A program made the translations under genes and the position numbers. The notes beneath the pieces are model-generated. The model did no database searches. It saw only the letters and a list, made by a program, of their open reading frames with translations, and had not been told where the DNA came from. A stretch of 6,443 bases of DNA from Spirochaetales bacterium (GTDB taxonomy: Bacteria > Spirochaetota > Spirochaetia > DSM-27196 > SKKC01). Positions 1-4,854 of the stretch are shown here, piece by piece (within the stretch, counting starts at the first letter, position 1; each line of letters begins with the position of its first letter). The DNA lies in the NCBI GenBank assembly GCA_007126865.1, contig SLAN01000119.1, forward strand, positions 1-6,443, read 5' to 3'.

Positions 1-984
1 CCTCACCGTTACGAGGCCGGGAAGCGGCAACTGCAGGATACCTTCGGAGTGCGCGTGGTCGAGATGCCGCATACGCTGCGCGATCCGGAGTGGATCGCCG
101 GAAATCCGAAGGCGCGCGCGGACGACCTGATGCAGGCGTTCGCCGATCCGGACATACGCGGGATTGTGTCCGCAATCGGCGGGGAGGACTCGATCCGGCT
201 TATACCGTGGCTCGACGGGGAGATCATCGCCTCGAATCCGAAAGTCTTTGTGGGATACTCGGATACGACGGTCACCCATCTTGCCTGCTATCGAGCCGGC
301 CTGCGTACCTTCTACGGGCCGGCGATTCTCTCCGGCTTCGCGGAGAACTGCGGTATGTTCGAGTACACGATCGATGCGGTTCGCCGCACGATGTTCTCGA
401 CCGCGCCGGTCGGCGAGATCGAGCCGAACCGGAGCGGCTGGACCGATGAGTTTCTCGACTGGGCGGATCCCGAGAATCAGAAGCGCCCCCGCGCGCTGAA
501 CGAATCGACCGGATGGCGCTGGATTCAGAAGTCGGAGCGAGACGCTGCGGCGAACGCGCTCGTCTCCGGGCATCTTCTCGGCGGTTGCGCGGAGGTTCTC
601 GATCAGCTGCGCGGCACGCCGGTCTTCCCGCAACCTGCCGACTGGGAAGGCGCGGTCCTTTTCCTCGAGACATCCGAGGATGGGGCGGGCCCCGACTACC
701 TGACGCACCTCCTGCGAAGTCTGGTTGCTATGGGTGTGATCGAGCGCATCGCCGCCGTCTTCTTCGCCCGCCCCGGCGGACAGATCCCTGCAGTCCGGCA
801 CGCCGAGTACGATACGGCCCTCCTTGCCGTCATTCGCGACGAGTGTGGCCGCGACGACATTCCCATCATCGCCAACATGGACTTCGGACATACCGATCCG
901 ATGACTGTCCTGCCGTACGGAGCGAGGGTCACGATCGACAGCGGACGCGAGACGCTGCGCATCGACGAAGCGACGTGCGCGTGA
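1..984 (+). CDS. Peptidase family S66 (LD-carboxypeptidase / MccF-like), 5' partial
   Basis: The frame is open from base 1 and gives 327 residues before the TGA at 982-984. Family S66 proteins are roughly 300-350 residues, so only a short N-terminal piece lies off the window. S66 enzymes are serine carboxypeptidases with a Ser-Glu-His triad. They either trim L,D-linked tetrapeptides during cytoplasmic murein recycling (LdcA) or cleave peptidyl-nucleotide antibiotics such as microcin C (MccF). Visible here are the SAIGGEDS strand-turn, the nucleophile elbow VGYSDTT (Ser codon at 259-261), a Glu candidate in LFLETSED (about 655-680) and the His in NMDFGHTDP (about 877-903). The STGWRWIQ segment before GHLLGGC resembles the MccF-like branch more than LdcA, but this cannot be settled by eye. 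No partner gene follows on this strand; the next gene is convergent, 169 bp away. Family assignment is firm; the substrate is unknown. Confidence 0.9.
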   Translation, partial: PHRYEAGKRQLQDTFGVRVVEMPHTLRDPEWIAGNPKARADDLMQAFADPDIRGIVSAIGGEDSIRLIPWLDGEIIASNPKVFVGYSDTTVTHLACYRAGLRTFYGPAILSGFAENCGMFEYTIDAVRRTMFSTAPVGEIEPNRSGWTDEFLDWADPENQKRPRALNESTGWRWIQKSERDAAANALVSGHLLGGCAEVLDQLRGTPVFPQPADWEGAVLFLETSEDGAGPDYLTHLLRSLVAMGVIERIAAVFFARPGGQIPAVRHAEYDTALLAVIRDECGRDDIPIIANMDFGHTDPMTVLPYGARVTIDSGRETLRIDEATCA

Positions 985-1153
985 GGCGCTCAGTCGGCCG
1001 GCGCGATAGCGTGCGCGGCAGCATCGCGGTCAGCGGCTCGCCGGCGTTCTCCCGTGTATCGGCGCGTTCGGCGTGAATGCTCGCGAGTGTTCCGTTTAAC
1101 GACTCCTCGGCGTTATTCGGCGGATGAGTACGCCCGATGGCGCACCCTTCACC

Positions 1154-2044
1154 TCACCGGGCAGCGGGATCTACCGAAACCTCCGGCACCTCGATTACGA
1201 GCGCCTCCGAGCCTCGCGTCCCGACAAATAGCTGAGGCGGCGTCGAACCGGGGCGCCACCGGAGCGCCACGACTTCGCGCGACAGCGTGCGCGACCAGTG
1301 CTCCGTCCCGCCGACGGAAATACCGCGAACCGACCCCGCCGAATCGCTCACGGCGAAGTACCCGAGGGAACTCCACGCTACACCTCTCGCGGGTGAGCTG
1401 CCGCTGAACACACAACGGGGCTCAGCTCGTCCGTCGTCGATCCATACCGTTCCGTCGTCGCAGGTGACCGCCGCGATCTCACCGTCAGCATGCCACGCTG
1501 CTTCAATCGCCGGCGCGTTTGCCTTCCTGTGAATCACGTTACCTCCGGAGAGGGGTGCGTGAGCCCACCCCTCGCTTCCGGCGACCGTCACGCTTTCGCT
1601 CGAGGGGCACCAGGCAACCGAGTACAGCGCGCCGGGAAATCGCCACTTGCGGGTCAGCACCGGAGGCATGCCCCGATAGAGTCGGACACTGCCGTCCGAT
1701 CCCACGATCGCCAGCGCCGTGCCATCCGGCGCCCATGCCGCACACTCAACCGAGCCACCGGGAGCCGCGGAAATGACGGCCTGCTGTTCGCCACGGTGAG
1801 ACCACAGGCGCAGCGTTCCGTCCCATGCTGCAGTCACGATTGAATCACCTGCCGGTGACCAGACTGCTGCGTTCACACCGGCTTCGTGTCCGCGGAGCGC
1901 ACCGAGAACCCTCCCCGCAAGGTCGCGGATGACCACGATCTCAGGGGACGCGGCATCCGAAGCCAGAAGAAACCGCCCGTCCGGTGACCAGCTCGTCCAC
2001 CAGAGATACGGTGACCATCTTTCGCTGACGGTGTGCGCGTTCAT
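1154..2044 (-). CDS. WD40-type seven-bladed beta-propeller protein
   Basis: A 296-residue protein made almost wholly of WD40-like repeats, with no signal peptide or membrane segment, so presumably cytoplasmic. Seven blades can be counted: about residues 13-46 (WWTSWSPDGRFLLAS), 47-87 (VNAAVWSPAGDS ... DGTLRLW, the most canonical, with a GH before it), 88-128 (ECAAWAPDGTALAI ... DGSVRLY), 131-167 (SVAWCPSSESV), 171-206 (EAAWHADGEIAAV ... DGTVWI), 208-245 (GVAWSSLGYFAVS) and 247-285 (VVALRWRPGS). Later blades are degenerate. Seven blades would make one closed propeller, normally a protein-binding scaffold. The frame stays open upstream, but the start chosen is the ATG at 2042-2044: it overlaps the upstream HD gene stop as ATGA, and GGAGAGGG (2048-2055, minus strand) sits just ahead. 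The overlap suggests translational coupling and a joint function with the HD protein. The exact partner and role are unknown. Confidence 0.86.
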   Translation of the reverse strand: MNAHTVSERWSPYLWWTSWSPDGRFLLASDAASPEIVVIRDLAGRVLGALRGHEAGVNAAVWSPAGDSIVTAAWDGTLRLWSHRGEQQAVISAAPGGSVECAAWAPDGTALAIVGSDGSVRLYRGMPPVLTRKWRFPGALYSVAWCPSSESVTVAGSEGWAHAPLSGGNVIHRKANAPAIEAAWHADGEIAAVTCDDGTVWIDDGRAEPRCVFSGSSPARGVAWSSLGYFAVSDSAGSVRGISVGGTEHWSRTLSREVVALRWRPGSTPPQLFVGTRGSEALVIEVPEVSVDPAAR

Positions 2045-2055
2045 GATCCCTCTCC
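2041..2055 (-). promoter_or_regulatory. ATGA stop/start overlap with Shine-Dalgarno for the WD40 gene
   Basis: On the minus strand the HD gene stop TGA (2043-2041) shares bases with the WD40 gene ATG (2044-2042). A strong purine tract, GGAGAGGG at 2055-2048, lies inside the end of the HD gene, with its GGAG part 7 nt from the ATG. This fixes the WD40 start and points to coupled translation. Confidence 0.75.
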
Positions 2056-2784
2056 GGACCGGGAGGGAGATGATGCGAGCACCTCCCGGTACCGCCGCTC
2101 GATCGCGGTGAACAACGTCCTGCCGACCGGGGTCGACAGCCGCGGCCGGCTCGTCTCGAAGAACTCGTCGAGATTGGAGTAGTTGCGGAACGCAGGCGAT
2201 TCGGTGTCGGCGTCGTAGCGTCCGGTACTCTCGTAAATGAGCGCCTGCGCACACATATCGCACAGGTTCATATCGCGGACGAACCGGGCGGTTGCCGTCT
2301 CCCCGCGCTCGTACTCTTCCCAGAGGTGGGTGAGCTCGTTCGCAGGATCGGGGCGGATAGGCTCGTCCCGCGCACCGGGCGTTGTGCCGTCTTCCCGGCC
2401 GGTCGGACCGGCGCCTGTCCGGCTCTCGGAGCCGCTGTCCAATTGCCGGTGTCGCAACAACTCCCGCACGGTCGCAAACGCCGCGCGCTCGCGCCTCCGC
2501 TTCTCGTCGGCGGACATTGTGCGTTCCTCGTCGTGCACTCGCGTGGCAACATCTCCCATCTCCGCTTCGGCTATATCGTGAAGCATAGCCATCGCCACCG
2601 CTCGCTCGCGATCAACCGATTCGTGTCCGTCATCGTCCTGATGAGCCGGTGCGTACAGCCAGCAGAGCAGCGCGGTCCCCCAGCAGTGGTCGGCGACCGA
2701 CTCCGGATCGCGCACACCGCGCAACGCCCACCCGACTCGGACCTCCTCCTTCAGACGGAGCGCCTTGAGTACAAAATCGATCAT
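2041..2784 (-). CDS. HD-domain metal-dependent phosphohydrolase (YfbR/HDDC2-like)
   Basis: A 247-residue protein of the HD superfamily. The order of motifs resembles the YfbR/HDDC2 group, known as divalent-metal 5'-deoxynucleotidases: RVGWALRGVRDPESVADH (first His, residue 33), then MLHDIAEAEMGDV (His69-Asp70, Glu73, Asp78), then RDMNLCDMCAQALIYE. In the last block the position that is normally the third metal-ligand Asp reads Asn (residue 173), so activity or metal binding may differ. Residues about 114-148 form a Gly/Pro/Thr/Arg-rich, probably disordered insert between HD helices. The start at 2784 fits the family, whose members begin only a few residues before the LK..R.GW motif. No clear Shine-Dalgarno precedes it; a 15-bp palindrome (2786-2800) occupies that place. 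The stop overlaps the start of the WD40 gene (ATGA). Nucleotide-monophosphate hydrolysis is a family-based guess. Confidence 0.87.
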   Translation of the reverse strand: MIDFVLKALRLKEEVRVGWALRGVRDPESVADHCWGTALLCWLYAPAHQDDDGHESVDRERAVAMAMLHDIAEAEMGDVATRVHDEERTMSADEKRRRERAAFATVRELLRHRQLDSGSESRTGAGPTGREDGTTPGARDEPIRPDPANELTHLWEEYERGETATARFVRDMNLCDMCAQALIYESTGRYDADTESPAFRNYSNLDEFFETSRPRLSTPVGRTLFTAIERRYREVLASSPSRSGEGS

Positions 2785-2785
2785 G

Positions 2786-2800
2786 CTGATACCGTATCAG
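2786..2800. promoter_or_regulatory. 15-bp perfect odd-centred palindrome at the HD gene start (candidate operator)
   Basis: The plus strand reads CTGATACCGTATCAG: arms of 7 bp around a single central C at 2793. It ends one base before the ATG of the HD gene, where a ribosome binding site would be expected. It could be a repressor operator, or a small hairpin in the mRNA leader. A second odd palindrome is centred 23 bp further upstream. No binding protein can be named. Confidence 0.4.
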
Positions 2801-2809
2801 ATTTCGTGC

Positions 2810-2822
2810 AGCGAGCCTCGCT
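2810..2822. repeat. 13-bp odd-centred palindrome upstream of the HD gene
   Basis: AGCGAGCCTCGCT has 6-bp arms around the C at 2816. Its centre is 23 bp from that of the 15-bp palindrome at 2786-2800, about two helical turns, but the arm sequences differ. It may be a second operator half or chance in GC-rich DNA. Confidence 0.22.
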
Positions 2823-2901
2823 CGATACAGTAATGAAGCGGCGTCCTCCGGGCGGACAGGCGGCGGCCGGTTCCCCGTACAGAGAACACGAAATGCAGTA
2901 G

Positions 2902-2939
2902 GTAGTAATGATTGCTGTAACATATCCTTGTCATACTAC
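2902..2939. promoter_or_regulatory. Inverted repeat overlapping the crtB -35 box (candidate operator)
   Basis: The left arm GTAGTAATGA (2902-2911) and right arm TCATACTAC (2931-2939) are complementary over 9 bp apart from one extra A (2908) in the left arm, with a 19-nt spacer. The right arm overlaps the -35 hexamer of the putative phytoene synthase promoter, so a protein bound here could block RNA polymerase. The convergent XRE/B12 regulator is the obvious candidate, but nothing in the sequence proves it. Confidence 0.35.
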
Positions 2940-2956
2940 AAAGCGAGTAATATATT
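2928..2956 (+). promoter_or_regulatory. Sigma70-type promoter for the leader ORF and phytoene synthase
   Basis: The -35 TTGTCA (2928-2933) matches the consensus TTGACA at 5 of 6 bases, followed by a 17-nt spacer and the -10 TATATT (2951-2956), also 5 of 6. It lies in the only clearly AT-rich stretch of the window. Transcription would begin near 2963, giving an untranslated lead of about 100 nt before the phytoene synthase ATG, with the 26-codon leader ORF inside it. Confidence 0.6.
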
Positions 2957-2985
2957 CTGACCAACTCGGTTAGCAGGATGGAGTG

Positions 2986-3066
2986 ATGGAAGTTCAACGA
3001 AAAACGGCGATGGCCGACAGGCGGTTACACTCAACGAACGGTGCTATAGAGGTTTCCGCTCTATGA
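2986..3066 (+). CDS. Candidate 26-codon leader ORF overlapping the crtB start
   Basis: An ATG at 2986 is preceded by AGGA (2975-2978) with a 7-nt spacer, a good ribosome binding site just downstream of the predicted transcription start. The 26-residue product begins MEVQRKTAMA and has no recognisable domain, hydrophobic segment or run of one regulatory amino acid. Its TGA (3064-3066) overlaps the phytoene synthase ATG (3063-3065) as ATGA, the usual arrangement for translational coupling. It could be a leader peptide whose translation opens the downstream start, a real tiny protein, or chance. The good Shine-Dalgarno and exact overlap raise it above noise, but I cannot check codon conservation. 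Confidence 0.38.
   Translation: MEVQRKTAMADRRLHSTNGAIEVSAL
3045..3065 (+). promoter_or_regulatory. Hairpin that would sequester the crtB ribosome binding site and AUG
   Basis: ATAGAG (3046-3051) pairs perfectly with CTCTAT (3059-3064) around a 7-nt loop GTTTCCG, with a possible outer T-G wobble pair (3045/3065). The left arm and first loop base include the GAGG Shine-Dalgarno (3049-3052), and the right arm covers the first two bases of the AUG at 3063. Ribosomes finishing the leader ORF would melt it. The stem is short, so its in vivo weight is uncertain. Confidence 0.35.
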
Positions 3067-4004
3067 GTATCACCCCTCTTCACCGAAGAACGTTCAAGCA
3101 GGGAAGCCGAACCTACTACAACAGCAGCATCTTCTTTCCGGACGACGTCCGGGAGGATGTATTCATTCTCTACGGGTTCGTCCGCGTAGCAGACAACTAC
3201 GTCGATTCGGTCCCCCAGGATGCGGAAGGCTTCGTGCTCTTTCGTAACGCGTACCGGAGGGCGCTGAACGGCAAGCCGTCCGGCGACCGAATCATCGATT
3301 CGTTCGTAGACCTCATGCAGCGGCGCAATCTCCAACCGGAGTGGGTCGATGCGTTCCTTCATTCGATGGAGCTCGATCTGTACAAGACGAGCCACAACTC
3401 GATCGACGAGACGCTCGAGTATATCTACGGCTCGGCGGAGGTCATCGGGCTCTTCATGGCGAGGCTGCTCGGTCTGCCGGAAGAGAGTCTCGCGAGCGCG
3501 CGGATGCAGGGGCGCGCGATGCAGTACATCAACTTCATCCGGGATATAGACGAAGACGCTGCGATGGATCGTCGCTATCTGCCGATCGGTGCCTCGGGTC
3601 TCACCGCGCTCGATCGAGCGGCAGCGCATGCGGATCGTCGGCGGTTCGAGGCGTTCATTCGCGAGCAGATCGAGCTGTACCGTGCGTGGCAGGCCGAGGC
3701 GGAAGCGGGGTATCGATTCATCCCGCGCCGCTTTCTCATTCCGATAAAGACCGCCTCCGATATGTACGGCTGGACCGCCGACCGAATCTACCGCGACCCC
3801 CTTCTCGTTTTCGAGACGAAGGTAAAACCGTCAAAGCCGCGTGTGATTCTCCGGATGCTCCGAAACACGCTCACGTCGCTCGACCGTCCCGGCGGTGTTC
3901 CCGTGCGCCCGGCGCGAAGCTCGCGATCACCTGCACCGCCTCTTCCGCATTCGCTGCAAAGCCGTCGGCGCCAACCCGCTCCCACAGCGTCCGGTCGAGG
4001 TTAA
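3063..4004 (+). CDS. crtB: Phytoene/squalene synthase family protein (phytoene synthase, CrtB-like)
   Basis: A 313-residue protein of the trans-isoprenyl head-to-head synthase family. Phytoene synthase joins two geranylgeranyl diphosphates, the first committed step to carotenoids, in the cytoplasm or at the membrane face. Family landmarks occur in order: SRTYYNSSIFFP near the N-terminus, YGFVRVADNYVD with the first Mg-diphosphate motif D44NYVD48, YIYGSAEVIGLFMARLLG, and AMQYINFIRDIDEDAAMDRRYLP with the second motif D161IDED165. The start is secure: no in-frame ATG, GTG or TTG lies between the upstream stop (2958) and 3063. GAGG at 3049-3052 is the likely ribosome binding site, 10 nt away. The conserved domain ends near TKVKPSKPRVILRMLRN; the last 44 or so residues are Arg/Pro/Ser-rich, look non-homologous, and are encoded antisense to the 3' end of the regulator gene. 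Squalene-type HpnC/HpnD or dehydrosqualene synthase activity cannot be excluded, so the symbol is by family and context. Confidence 0.88.
   Translation: MSITPLHRRTFKQGSRTYYNSSIFFPDDVREDVFILYGFVRVADNYVDSVPQDAEGFVLFRNAYRRALNGKPSGDRIIDSFVDLMQRRNLQPEWVDAFLHSMELDLYKTSHNSIDETLEYIYGSAEVIGLFMARLLGLPEESLASARMQGRAMQYINFIRDIDEDAAMDRRYLPIGASGLTALDRAAAHADRRRFEAFIREQIELYRAWQAEAEAGYRFIPRRFLIPIKTASDMYGWTADRIYRDPLLVFETKVKPSKPRVILRMLRNTLTSLDRPGGVPVRPARSSRSPAPPLPHSLQSRRRQPAPTASGRG
3871..4004. other. 134-bp convergent coding overlap of crtB and the regulator
   Basis: The last 44 residues or so of phytoene synthase and the last 44 of the regulator are read from opposite strands of the same DNA. The regulator side carries conserved B12-domain sequence (VGADGFAANAEEAVQVI); the synthase side is low-complexity. 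This suggests that the synthase lost its original stop near 3880 and runs on into its neighbour. I found no terminator between the two genes. Confidence 0.7.
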
Positions 4005-4821
4005 ACGCCTGACCGCCGGCGACTATCCGGAGACGCTTGCGACCGCGACGCGACGCCGCCGAACGCACACGTCGCAATGCGTCGGCGACAGCATCCGGAT
4101 CGAATGGAAGTGTGGCCGAGATTGCGAGGATGTCGGCCTTTTTTTCGATCAGCGCCTTCGCGATATCGCCGGTCGGGGTATTGGCGCCGAGGAAGACGCT
4201 GCGAAACCCGTCGGCCTCGGCAAAGTCCGAAACCATACGCAAGCCGAGGTCGTGCAGCTCTCCCGGCACCGTTGCGAGTATGACCGTTTCCTTTGTCGGC
4301 GGGCCGGACACGAGAAAGCTGCGCAGCTGTCCCAAGAGTGACTCGGTGGCGCGCGAGACGAAATGCTCTCCGTACACCTCGATCTCGTTCGTCTCCCACA
4401 TGCTTCCGACCGCTTTGAGTACCGGCTCGAGAATTTCTCGATAGACCTCGCGCACGCTCATGCCGCCTTCGATGATCGAGGAGATGACGGATTCGATCGC
4501 CTCCTGTTGCTGTCCGTTCAGAAGGCGTTCAAGATAGGCGGCCGCCGGCGCCGAAAGCGCCGACCGGCCCGGCGCGTTGTGAGCTCGAAATGCGAGTACT
4601 CGATCGGTGGTGAACGGGGTATCGCTTCGGCCGAGCAGGTAGTCGAGCGATACGTCGAAATAGTCCGCAATTGTGATGACGGTCCGTTCGTCGGGGAAGC
4701 GGGCGTGTTGCTCATAGTTGCCGATGGTGGTCTGGGCGAGTCCGAGCGCTTGCGCCAGCTGTGCTTGCTGCAGACCTCGACCCTTTCTCAGCTCCCGCAG
4801 CCGTGTCGCGAAGTTCGCCAT
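3871..4821 (-). CDS. XRE-type HTH fused to a CarH-like cobalamin-binding module (putative B12 photoreceptor regulator)
   Basis: A 316-residue regulator in three parts. Residues 4-65 are a Cro/CI (XRE) helix-turn-helix (RLRELRKGRGLQQAQLAQ, TTIGNYE, DYFDVSLDYLLG). Residues about 92-170 are a helical cobalamin cap with W142 followed after nine residues by E152-H153, the W-x9-EH signature of CarH/LitR light sensors. Residues about 177-302 are the Rossmann-like B12 domain: GELHDLG (E188-x-H190-x-x-G193), S235 exactly 41 residues later, and GG at 269-270. His190 would be the lower cobalt ligand. Known CarH/LitR proteins have a MerR-type HTH and repress carotenoid genes in the dark as adenosylcobalamin-bound tetramers that fall apart in light; here the HTH class differs. 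Glu143 stands where Thermus CarH has His132. The start ATG follows the cupin stop by 24 nt, with a weak GGAAG 11 nt ahead. Its 3' end overlaps phytoene synthase. B12 binding is likely; light sensing is inferred. Confidence 0.85.
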   Translation of the reverse strand: MANFATRLRELRKGRGLQQAQLAQALGLAQTTIGNYEQHARFPDERTVITIADYFDVSLDYLLGRSDTPFTTDRVLAFRAHNAPGRSALSAPAAAYLERLLNGQQQEAIESVISSIIEGGMSVREVYREILEPVLKAVGSMWETNEIEVYGEHFVSRATESLLGQLRSFLVSGPPTKETVILATVPGELHDLGLRMVSDFAEADGFRSVFLGANTPTGDIAKALIEKKADILAISATLPFDPDAVADALRRVRSAASRRGRKRLRIVAGGQAFNLDRTLWERVGADGFAANAEEAVQVIASFAPGAREHRRDGRAT

Positions 4822-4840
4822 TGGGTAACCGTCTTCCGAC

Positions 4841-4854
4841 CCGGCCTACGCCGG
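4841..4854. repeat. Small hairpin at the cupin stop codon
   Basis: CCGGC (4841-4845) and GCCGG (4850-4854) flank a 4-nt loop that contains the cupin gene stop (TAG on the minus strand, 4848-4846). There is no U-tract, so it is not a convincing terminator. It might mark an RNA-processing or ribosome-pausing point between the cupin and regulator genes. Confidence 0.2.

Noticed and set aside
997..1019. Stem-loop after the S66 peptidase gene as a terminator
   Set aside because: GCCG-G-CGC pairs with GCG-CGGC around an 8-nt loop with one bulge, but no T-tract follows on either strand. In such GC-rich DNA this is easily chance. I see nothing else in the convergent gap 985-1153.
513..1076. Plus-strand open frame (187 codons) overlapping the S66 peptidase in another frame
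   Set aside because: Extremely Arg-rich and lacking motifs, whereas the peptidase frame contains the full catalytic set.
2045..2263. N-terminal extension of the WD40 protein
   Set aside because: The extra 73 residues are Arg-rich, would overlap the HD gene, and lack propeller sequence. The ATGA overlap and Shine-Dalgarno support the start at 2044.
2326..2901. Plus-strand open frame (191 codons) across the HD gene and the intergenic region
   Set aside because: Antisense to the HD motifs and without a domain; it continues through the palindromes and control region.
2978..2988. Two-codon ATG-GAG-TGA mini-ORF overlapping the leader ORF start (TGATG)
   Set aside because: Too short to evaluate; probably a by-product of the purine-rich ribosome binding region.
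2797..2997. Minus-strand 66-codon frame in the divergent region
   Set aside because: It runs through the promoter and palindromes, has unusual Tyr/His/Ser-rich composition from AT-rich non-coding DNA, and shows no supporting ribosome binding site or domain.
2994..3629. Long minus-strand open frame (211 codons) opposite phytoene synthase
   Set aside because: It lies wholly antisense to the conserved synthase domain, is rich in Arg/Glu/Val/Asp as expected of a shadow frame, and has no recognisable domain.
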